From Candidatus Symbiothrix dinenymphae (GTDB taxonomy: Bacteria; Bacteroidota; Bacteroidia; Bacteroidales; Azobacteroidaceae), in NCBI GenBank assembly GCA_001417715.1, contig BBRT01000312.1, positions 1-64,000 on the forward strand: a DNA stretch of 64,000 bases, given 5' to 3'. This document shows positions 54,201 through 61,811 of this stretch, piece after piece (positions within the stretch are counted from its first letter, which is position 1; each line of letters starts with the position of its first letter). Made by a program: the position numbers and the translations under genes. Under the pieces are notes generated by a model. It did not search any database and was not told where the DNA came from. It worked only from the letters and a program-made list of their open reading frames with translations.

Positions 54201-56786
54201 ATGAAAGTCAGGAAAACACATCGGCTAATAGTTACGCTTCTCATCGCCTGTTCATCGCTGACAGGCTTTGGGCAGAAGTATCCTGTTTATGTTTCAACGC
54301 AACTTACACCGCCTTATTCGCTTTCTTTGTCAGATTATGCCGCATTGGGGTCGCAAAAATTGGTGGTTACCATTCAGGTTACGGATGTGACAGTTACCAA
54401 TTTACCGGTTCGTTTGCATCTCAAGTTGGAAACAATGACCGGCGTGACCATCGAAACTGTTCCAAATATCACCACGCTACCGATTTACCTGACCGGCGGG
54501 GAAGCCCGTATGCTTTTTGGAAACGACCTCGCCGACTATTTCAATATCAACAATCTGACTTTCAAGGGCTACACTAAGGAAGCCTATCACCGCACCGGAC
54601 AATTGCCCGAAGGACGTTACCGCTTTTCGGTGGAAGCGCGGCATGTCATGACCGGACGACCGATTTCCAATCAAGGAGCAGCCATCGCGTGGATTGCACT
54701 GGGCAAGCCGCCCGAACTGAAAACGCCGGAAGAGAATGTCGAGATGGGGCAAATTCAGGGGATGCCGCTCACTTTTTCGTGGCATCCGTCCAATGTGGGT
54801 GCTTCCGGCGTTAGTGTGCAGTATAAGTTTGAGCTGTGGGAGATGCGCGTTCCGGGCATCAGTCCTTATGTGGTAGCAGCCTCTATGCCATCGTTTTACA
54901 CCACTACGCAGTCGCATAACACGCTGATTATCAACCCGGCGGAGCATTTTTTTGAGCCGGGCATGACGTATGCCTGGCGGGTGACGGCTTCCGATGTGTT
55001 TGGCAATATTTCGTTTGCTCAGGGTGGGCATAGCCTTATTCGCACGTTTACTTACCAATGCAAATGCGACCCTGTGAGCAATGTGAAGATTGAGCGGACG
55101 GGGCAAAAAGCTACGCTCAGGTGGCAGGCAGCCGCCAATCACACCGCGTTTAAGGTGGAGATGGCTAATCCGGTGTCCGGCTATTCAAAACTGCATGAGA
55201 ACATCTATAACAATCAATTCACAACCGGCACAATGGACGCCGGAAAAACTTATCAACTGCGCGTGCAGGCTATTTGCAATGCTAATGAGAAAAATCCAAG
55301 TCCTTTTTCCGGTTGGCAGTCGGTGACGGTGCCTGTGCCGCCGAAAGTGGAGGATTTTTGTCCTGATTGTGTGTGTGGTGCGGAAAACAAGCCGCTCCCG
55401 ATTACTAAGGCGCCGCTTCGCACTGATTTACAAAAAGGAGACACCCTGATAGACCCGCGTGATGGAGGCAGTCGTTACATTCTGCAATCGGCTACGGCAC
55501 AGGGAGATGGCACATATAAAGGCTTGTTTCTCTTTTGGATAGAAATATGGAATGCAAAGATACTCTGCGAATACACAGACTTGACTGTAAACACTGATAA
55601 CCAGATACTTAGGATGAACTGGAAAAGTGTTGCCAATCCGCACGCTCTGCTGGATGTGGAGGCCGCAAAAGCCGAGATTGAGAAAGTGGCGGAGGCTATA
55701 CATACGCTGACGGAGGAGGATGAGAAGCCGAACAGTGTAAATACTACAAATAGCGTTTTGCCTCAAGATGACGTTCCTGTGCCTTTTGCAATGCCGGAAA
55801 ATCCGGTTGCGGATATTAGTACGCCCGGAATAGTGGTGATTACGGATGAAAATGGCGAAAATCCGCACACCGTGGAAATGCCTAAAAATGAAGATGGCAC
55901 AACGAAATTGCCTGCGGCGATACAAGACAAAGCAGGTAAAACCTACCAAGTTGATAAGCAGGGAAATGTAACGCAAACAGAAAATGTTGCACAAGAAAAG
56001 GCTAATTATGCTACACCCAAAGAAATCACTGTTACAGAAGAAGAAATCGAACAGTTTAAAAATCAAATCATTAAGGAATTAGTAGAAGATATAAAGTCAA
56101 AAATAGATATAAATGCTTATAGTGGAACAAATAAAAAATATTTGGAAGGAGCAATTAAGAATACTGAGTTTATTATCAAAAATACTAATTTCGTTACTTA
56201 TTCATGGTTAGGTGCGACAGGATGGTATGCCGATGGCAAATTATACATAATGTATACCGGTAATGAAACAATTGGTGATGTGAAGGTCACATTATTTCAT
56301 GAATATCTTCATTGTATTAATTACTTATACAAGATCTTTCCTTATCGCTATATTGATGAAGAAAAACGTTTTTATTTTACAAAAGAAGATGATTGTTATT
56401 CTTTTAAAAAACCAACAATTGAAAAGATATATAATATTTTTCAGTCTACACTCAATAACAGATTACTTAGTGAGGATTGGGATGATGAATACATTAATTT
56501 AACAGAAAAACAGAAACAAGAAGTTTTGGCATATAAAGAAAAAAACAAAGATGAATATGATAAAGAAGAATGTAAGTCGGGAACATATACGCCGTCCAAT
56601 TATTATAGAGATGAATTGGATGTATATGAAATATGCTTCAAATTAGATGGAATACTATTTGATATGTCAGAAATAAAAAAATCATTATATAGAAACAATG
56701 TTTCTAATTATGAAATGTACAAAAAATTAAGTATAGATTATGAAAGTAAAAACAATATAAATGAAATGGGTTATGAAACGAAGTAA
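54201..56786 (+). CDS. Exported beta-rich protein with C-terminal HExxH module (candidate polymorphic toxin)
   Basis: The 861-residue protein starts with a signal peptide (MKVRKTHRLIVTLLIACSSL). Residues about 25-280 (KYPVYVSTQLTPPYSLSLSD; YRFSVEARHVMTGRPISNQG; TYAWRVTASDVFGNIS) match my memory of the TANFOR-type domain found in large Bacteroidota surface proteins. Fibronectin-III-like strands follow (about 285-400), then a variable linker (about 510-600), then an AT-rich C-terminal module whose HEYLH at 700-704 fits the HExxH zinc-peptidase motif. Two small exported proteins follow, overlapping its end. The toxin role is inference; it could instead be a surface peptidase. Confidence 0.7.
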   Translation: MKVRKTHRLIVTLLIACSSLTGFGQKYPVYVSTQLTPPYSLSLSDYAALGSQKLVVTIQVTDVTVTNLPVRLHLKLETMTGVTIETVPNITTLPIYLTGGEARMLFGNDLADYFNINNLTFKGYTKEAYHRTGQLPEGRYRFSVEARHVMTGRPISNQGAAIAWIALGKPPELKTPEENVEMGQIQGMPLTFSWHPSNVGASGVSVQYKFELWEMRVPGISPYVVAASMPSFYTTTQSHNTLIINPAEHFFEPGMTYAWRVTASDVFGNISFAQGGHSLIRTFTYQCKCDPVSNVKIERTGQKATLRWQAAANHTAFKVEMANPVSGYSKLHENIYNNQFTTGTMDAGKTYQLRVQAICNANEKNPSPFSGWQSVTVPVPPKVEDFCPDCVCGAENKPLPITKAPLRTDLQKGDTLIDPRDGGSRYILQSATAQGDGTYKGLFLFWIEIWNAKILCEYTDLTVNTDNQILRMNWKSVANPHALLDVEAAKAEIEKVAEAIHTLTEEDEKPNSVNTTNSVLPQDDVPVPFAMPENPVADISTPGIVVITDENGENPHTVEMPKNEDGTTKLPAAIQDKAGKTYQVDKQGNVTQTENVAQEKANYATPKEITVTEEEIEQFKNQIIKELVEDIKSKIDINAYSGTNKKYLEGAIKNTEFIIKNTNFVTYSWLGATGWYADGKLYIMYTGNETIGDVKVTLFHEYLHCINYLYKIFPYRYIDEEKRFYFTKEDDCYSFKKPTIEKIYNIFQSTLNNRLLSEDWDDEYINLTEKQKQEVLAYKEKNKDEYDKEECKSGTYTPSNYYRDELDVYEICFKLDGILFDMSEIKKSLYRNNVSNYEMYKKLSIDYESKNNINEMGYETK

Positions 56787-57294
56787 AATTATCTTTATTG
56801 CTATTTTTAGTAATGTGTTGGCAGTTTATGCAAACACGGAACAGTCATCAGATACGATAGACGTAGCGAAACTGGTTGATGTGAGAATTGCTCAAAGTGA
56901 AGAAAAACAATATGTAGTAAAATTGTTTATTCACAATCCACAGTCTGATTCGATTTTCTTAAGAGCAATGTTTCATATTGATGATCCATCAAGGCTATCA
57001 CATATTTTAATATATCATTGTGAATATCAGGCGGATGTAGATTCTGTTATTTGTGATTGGCATTCTCTTTCCGGTGAAGCAGATCCATCACTTACATTCA
57101 TTGAGCATGCAAAAGGGAAAGTATTTATACCGGCTAAAAGCACAGTTTCCTTTGAAATCCCTATATGGGGAAACTATGTAGAATCAGAAATATATTTGAA
57201 AGTACAATTACTATTTGTATATAACGATAGATCTTATGTTTACAAAAATACTACAAACAGAATTTTTGTTGAACGTAAAAAGAAATCGAAATGA
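56761..57294 (+). CDS. Exported small protein, candidate immunity protein 1
   Basis: The 177-residue protein has an N-terminal signal (KRSKIIFIAIFSNVLAVYA). The mature part is a predicted beta sandwich with HCEYQADVDSVICDWHSLSG and FEIPIWGNYVESEIYLKV. It overlaps the toxin-candidate gene by 26 bp and the next gene by 4 bp. The next gene encodes a paralogue. The position fits a periplasmic protector against the peptidase module; function not shown. A start at 56773 is also possible. Confidence 0.6.
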   Translation: MKWVMKRSKIIFIAIFSNVLAVYANTEQSSDTIDVAKLVDVRIAQSEEKQYVVKLFIHNPQSDSIFLRAMFHIDDPSRLSHILIYHCEYQADVDSVICDWHSLSGEADPSLTFIEHAKGKVFIPAKSTVSFEIPIWGNYVESEIYLKVQLLFVYNDRSYVYKNTTNRIFVERKKKSK

Positions 57295-57869
57295 AAAAGG
57301 TTATGAAAAATAAAATGTCAATTGCAATGTTATGTTGCCTATTTACTATCAATGTAAATGCAACGGTAGAAGACTCCATTCAGTCTTTGGATGCTTTAGA
57401 TGTACACTTAGATAGAGGAGTGGATACTCTAAACAAGGTAAATTTAGTTATTCAAAATTTATTGGATGATAGTATTAATATTTATTCAAATTTTTACATT
57501 GATGAATATTACAAAGCATCCCGTATATGGATATACAGTTGTAAATATTCCATTGAAAAAGATTCTTTGGTTTGTGATTGGGGATATTCTCAAGATGATT
57601 TGAATCCTTATATTTTAAAAGTTAGTGAAGAAAAAGGAACTGATATACCTCCAAAAGGGAAAATATCATTAGAAATACCATTGCATAAAGATTATGATAA
57701 GTCTGAAATATATCTTGATGTGAGAATTTTATATCAAATTAATAATGTTGATGAAACTCAAAATGTTTCAAAAATAACGAATAGAGTATATTTTGAGTGG
57801 ACAATGTCCAAATTGGAAAAGCGTCAAATGGAGCAAATACAAAAGTGGAAAGAAGAGGAAAATAATTAA
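57291..57869 (+). CDS. Exported small protein, candidate immunity protein 2
   Basis: The 192-residue paralogue of the preceding protein begins MKKVMKNKMSIAMLCCLF. It shares the S-C-K-Y-S-I-E-K-D-S-L-V-C-D-W-type block and the LEIPLHKDYDKSEIYLDV block. It has a signal peptide and a lysine-rich tail. It overlaps the previous gene by 4 bp (ATGA). Tandem duplication may have widened protection or replaced a lost partner. Confidence 0.6.
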   Translation: MKKVMKNKMSIAMLCCLFTINVNATVEDSIQSLDALDVHLDRGVDTLNKVNLVIQNLLDDSINIYSNFYIDEYYKASRIWIYSCKYSIEKDSLVCDWGYSQDDLNPYILKVSEEKGTDIPPKGKISLEIPLHKDYDKSEIYLDVRILYQINNVDETQNVSKITNRVYFEWTMSKLEKRQMEQIQKWKEEENN

Positions 57870-57880
57870 AATAAAGCACA

Positions 57881-59929
57881 ATGAAAAAGTTACAATTGTT
57901 ACTATTGTTTGCAGGAATGACAACAGCTCATGCCCAAGCCAACGGCGGTGTGATGCTCCTATGCCGCCCCACGCAGCAAGATTCCATCCTGCTGCGCTGG
58001 GCACCCACAGACAAGCAAACTTGGGATTTAGGCAATAGATACGGCTATGTAGTAGAACGTTACACCCTGTTGCGTAATGGTAAACTTTTGGAGGATAGGG
58101 AGTTGCAGCGGCTCACTCCGGAGCCGCAAACACCGGCTCCGGCGGCAGAGTGGGAGCCTTACGAAGATGACAAATATGTGTCTATTGCGGCGGAGTGTAT
58201 TTTTGGGGAGTCGCCGGCAATGCCGCTCGCCGGTCCCTCCGCCATTGCCCAAAAGTATAAGGAAGAGCAAAACCGCTTTTCGATGGCTTTGTTTGCTGCC
58301 GACCAGTCTGTTTTGACGGCGCGGCTTTCGGGCTTGTTTGCGGTGGATAAAACCGCGTTGGCGGATGAAAAATACTTGTACAAAATCTACATTGCTGCGC
58401 CTGACAGCTTGACTGTGGATACCGCTTTTGCTTTTACCGGTTTGTCCGAATATCAAGCCTTGCCGCAGCCGATTGATTTGACTGCGCGTTGGGAGAATAA
58501 AAAGGTGCAACTGTCTTGGAACATCTTGTATTTGAACCACATATATAATAGTTACGTGGTGGAAAAGTCGCAGGACGGGAAGCAATATACTCCCATCAGC
58601 GAAAATGCCACTGTGCAGGCTGTCGATGAAGGCACTACGCCGGAATATGCCTACCGCTCCGATTCGCTGCCGGACAACCGCTCGAAGTGGTATTATCGTG
58701 TCAGAGGCATTAATGCGTTCGGTGAGTTGGGACCTCCGAGCGATTCTGTGGTGGGGCGCGGACGCATCCCTATCACCTTTGCGCCGATAATTTCAAATAA
58801 GGAAGTGATTGATAACAAGCGAGTTAGTCTTACTTGGGAATACCCCGACACACTGAATGAATCCATTACAGGCTTTCGCCTCTACCGCTCGTCCAAACCG
58901 ACCGGCACAAAAGAGAAAATTTACGAAAGCAAAAAGCCCAAAGAACGTGTGTACATCGACCCACAGCCCAACTTAACCAATTATTATGTGTTGTCTGTGT
59001 TTGATGACGAAACGGAGAAATTTTCGCCCCAAACGTATGCCGAATTGCTCGACAGCATCCCACCGGCTGCTCCACGCGGGCTTGCGGGCGTTATTGACAG
59101 CACCGGCATCGTTCGTCTGACGTGGGACAGGAATAAGGACAAAGACATCAACGGCTACCGCGTTTACCGCAGCAGTCGCCCTGATTTTGAGTTTATTCTC
59201 GTCACGTCCGCCATGATAGCCGACACCTTTTTTACAGATTCTATCAATCTGAAAACCCTGACCAAGCAGGTCTATTATTGCCTTCGGGCAGAAGATTTGC
59301 GACTTAATCAATCGGCATTGAGTGCTGTTTTGGAGTTGAAGCGTCCGGACATTATTCCTCCCGTATCGCCTGAGATTCAAAGCGTTGCAGAAAAGAAAAA
59401 TGCTTTTGTAATAACATGGTTCAACAGTTCCAGCGATGATGTGGTGCGGCATCATGTTTACAGAAAAGAAGCAACCGACACGACTTTTCAACTCTTGACA
59501 AGCATCGAAAAACGCCCAAAGAAAGCCCTCGAAAAGCAATCAATCTATCAAGACAATAGTGTGCAGGCAGGGGAAACATATATCTATCAAGTGCAAGCCG
59601 AAGATGATAGCGGGCTGTTTTCCAAACCGTCCTCTCCGGTGCAGCGAAAGGCTCCCGGCGAAAAAAGCGATGAAATCACATTGAAAAAGCAGGAAACCGA
59701 TGGCGAAGTAACACTAACATGGACGGTCAAATCTAAAAAACGGGTGGAGCGGATTTTGATTTACAAACAATTTGGAAATGAGGCAATTAGGATGCACGAT
59801 AGCACAACTGAGAGCATTTTTAAAGACATGGTAAACGCATCTGAACAAACACTGCATTATCGGATAAAAGCCCTTTATGATGATGGGCGATATTCAGTAT
59901 TAAGCAATGAGGTAAAGATAACACGATAA
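57881..59929 (+). CDS. Exported multi-fibronectin-III protein
   Basis: The 682-residue protein has a signal peptide (MKKLQLLLLFAGMTTAHAQ). About five fibronectin-III repeats follow from residue 190, each with a W or Y core and GYRVYRSSRPDFEF-type strands (ITGFRLYRSSKP; GYRVYRSSRP; HHVYRKEATD). It has no membrane anchor, so it should lie in the periplasm or at the surface. Its gene is 11 bp after the immunity-candidate pair. In related Bacteroidota clusters such proteins accompany the large TANFOR-type gene (recollection, not checked). Confidence 0.78.
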   Translation: MKKLQLLLLFAGMTTAHAQANGGVMLLCRPTQQDSILLRWAPTDKQTWDLGNRYGYVVERYTLLRNGKLLEDRELQRLTPEPQTPAPAAEWEPYEDDKYVSIAAECIFGESPAMPLAGPSAIAQKYKEEQNRFSMALFAADQSVLTARLSGLFAVDKTALADEKYLYKIYIAAPDSLTVDTAFAFTGLSEYQALPQPIDLTARWENKKVQLSWNILYLNHIYNSYVVEKSQDGKQYTPISENATVQAVDEGTTPEYAYRSDSLPDNRSKWYYRVRGINAFGELGPPSDSVVGRGRIPITFAPIISNKEVIDNKRVSLTWEYPDTLNESITGFRLYRSSKPTGTKEKIYESKKPKERVYIDPQPNLTNYYVLSVFDDETEKFSPQTYAELLDSIPPAAPRGLAGVIDSTGIVRLTWDRNKDKDINGYRVYRSSRPDFEFILVTSAMIADTFFTDSINLKTLTKQVYYCLRAEDLRLNQSALSAVLELKRPDIIPPVSPEIQSVAEKKNAFVITWFNSSSDDVVRHHVYRKEATDTTFQLLTSIEKRPKKALEKQSIYQDNSVQAGETYIYQVQAEDDSGLFSKPSSPVQRKAPGEKSDEITLKKQETDGEVTLTWTVKSKKRVERILIYKQFGNEAIRMHDSTTESIFKDMVNASEQTLHYRIKALYDDGRYSVLSNEVKITR

Positions 59930-59933
59930 AAGG

Positions 59934-61589
59934 ATGAAAAAGAGCGCAATAGCAATTTTCGAGGTACTGTCTTTTGTGGTTCATGCAACCGCACAGGACA
60001 TTGAGGCGGTGCTCAACGCGCCCCTTCTCACCGCGAACGGTGGTGTCACGCTCAACCAAATTGCGACTATTACGCCCGGCGATTCCACGGCAACCAACCC
60101 TTATTCGCTCTTTGTGGCGGGAAACCTCAATCTGAACTTTTTTGGTGTGGTCGATATTCCGTTGTCCTTTGCCTACACCAATCAGGAATTGAGCAAAGAT
60201 GCCTCGCTGCCGTTCAATCGGTTTTCCATTTCGCCGTCCTACAAGTGGGTGAAAGTGTATGCAGGCTATACCTCCATGCAGTTTTCGCCCTATTCGCTTG
60301 CCGGTCACGAACTGTTTGGCGGCGGTTTTGAACTCACGCCGGATAATGGCTTCAAAATCAGTGCCTTGTATGGCAGACTAAAAGAAGCCTCACCCGGCAT
60401 TGATGGCATTGAACCAACCTACAAGCGGATGGGCGGCGGTTTTGATGTGGAATACAAGGGCAAGCAGTATGATGTAGGGGTTAATTTATTTGCGGCGCAG
60501 GACGACCCTTCGTCCGCCCCATTTGATAGGGACAGCATCGTTCTCATACCGCAAGAAAATCTTACAGGCAGTGTGAAAGCCAATGTGGATGTAATGGAAA
60601 ACCTGCGTTTGGGGGCGGAATACGGATTCAGTGCTTTAAATCAGTCTTTGTTTCACGCCGTCAAAACGAACTTTACATACTCACGTTGGGGCAGTTCCAT
60701 CGGTGCCACTTATGAGCGGGTCGCACCCAACTATGCCACATTAGGTGCCTATTATATGACGAATGATTATGAAAACATTACGGGAAATTTTGCCACCGCC
60801 ATTAAGAAACTGAATGTTGCGTTAAACGTTGGGTATCAGCAAGATAATTTAGACAAGCAAAAAAGCAATTCCACCTCACGCATGATTTATTCGTTGGATT
60901 TGTCGTCCAATGTGAATGAAAAACTGAGTTTGGGGCTTAATCTGTCGAACCAGCAATCGTACATTTTTGTTAACGATGTGTATTCGCAAGTGACTCAAAC
61001 GAACGAGTTTCAAAACCTTGATACGCTGAATGTTACGCAGTTGAATTACACGGCGGCAATAAACGGTTCCTACACTTTGCAAAGCACAAAAGAGCAACGT
61101 CAGAGTGTCAGTTGCAACTTTATGTACCAAAAATCGGCGGAGGCGCAACAATACTCTGATTTTGCGGGGAATGACATTTACAACACCTCCGTGTCGTATC
61201 AGTTTTCGTTGGTACCGTTGAAATTGAACACCTCCTTTTCGGTAAACCACAATTACAATCAAATGCCGCAAGATATGTATTCGCAGGCAATGACCTATAA
61301 TTTATCGCTGCAAAAGGTTTTTTTTGAGGAGTTGCAAACCGGTTTGACGGCTACATACAGCAATATGGGCAACCAGACGGGAAATTTGTCGAATGTGGTA
61401 AACCTCCGTTTGAATGCGGGCTACCAATTGGCAAAAAGGCACAGTTTCAATTTCAGCCTGAGCATGCTGCACAGTGAAGCCGCAAGCAAAACGCGATTGC
61501 AATATGCCGCCAATCTGTCGTACAGTTACGCCTTCAACGTGACCGTCAGCCGGAAAGACAAAAAAATCAAGCTGGATGCCAATTTTTAG
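59934..61589 (+). CDS. Predicted outer-membrane beta-barrel protein
   Basis: The 551-residue protein has a signal peptide (AIAIFEVLSFVVHATAQ). Many amphipathic strands alternate with turns (GNLNLNFFGVVDIPLSFAYT, VKVYAGYTSMQFSPYSLAGH, SYQFSLVPLKLNTSFSVNHN), and the last strand ends KKIKLDANF with a C-terminal Phe, as in outer-membrane barrels. It starts 4 bp after the fibronectin-III gene. It is the best candidate for the outer-membrane anchor or export pore of this locus. Confidence 0.75.
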   Translation: MKKSAIAIFEVLSFVVHATAQDIEAVLNAPLLTANGGVTLNQIATITPGDSTATNPYSLFVAGNLNLNFFGVVDIPLSFAYTNQELSKDASLPFNRFSISPSYKWVKVYAGYTSMQFSPYSLAGHELFGGGFELTPDNGFKISALYGRLKEASPGIDGIEPTYKRMGGGFDVEYKGKQYDVGVNLFAAQDDPSSAPFDRDSIVLIPQENLTGSVKANVDVMENLRLGAEYGFSALNQSLFHAVKTNFTYSRWGSSIGATYERVAPNYATLGAYYMTNDYENITGNFATAIKKLNVALNVGYQQDNLDKQKSNSTSRMIYSLDLSSNVNEKLSLGLNLSNQQSYIFVNDVYSQVTQTNEFQNLDTLNVTQLNYTAAINGSYTLQSTKEQRQSVSCNFMYQKSAEAQQYSDFAGNDIYNTSVSYQFSLVPLKLNTSFSVNHNYNQMPQDMYSQAMTYNLSLQKVFFEELQTGLTATYSNMGNQTGNLSNVVNLRLNAGYQLAKRHSFNFSLSMLHSEAASKTRLQYAANLSYSYAFNVTVSRKDKKIKLDANF

Positions 61590-61611
61590 GGCTACAGATA
61601 GCCTCAGAGTT

Positions 61612-61681
61612 GATGATAACAAAACGATAACAAAATGATAACAAAAAGATATGAAAATGATAACAAAAAGATAACAAAAAA
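61612..61681. repeat. Short GATAACAAAA repeats
   Basis: Five imperfect copies of GATAACAAAA lie between the barrel gene and the promoter at 61684. They could be slippage-prone or regulator-binding sequence. Confidence 0.6.
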
Positions 61682-61683
61682 TG

Positions 61684-61715
61684 TTTGGTGGTGTGGAAAA
61701 AGACCTCTACTTTTG
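61684..61715 (+). promoter_or_regulatory. Promoter of the large terminal gene
   Basis: TTTG (61684-61687), 20 bases, TACTTTTG (61708-61715), a full consensus match. The leader of about 90 bases contains a half palindromic element. Confidence 0.78.
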
Positions 61716-61742
61716 CCGCCGTTATTTAGTTATGAGTTAAGG

Positions 61743-61772
61743 TGTCATTGCGGGCTTGACCCGCAATCCCCT
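61743..61772. repeat. Half palindromic element in a leader
   Basis: One arm (TGTCATTGCGGGCTTGACCC onward) lies between the promoter and the start at 61812 and would fold in the mRNA leader. Confidence 0.85.
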
Positions 61773-61811
61773 ACTAAAAAAAGAAATTATGTGTTACAAA
61801 AATATATACAG

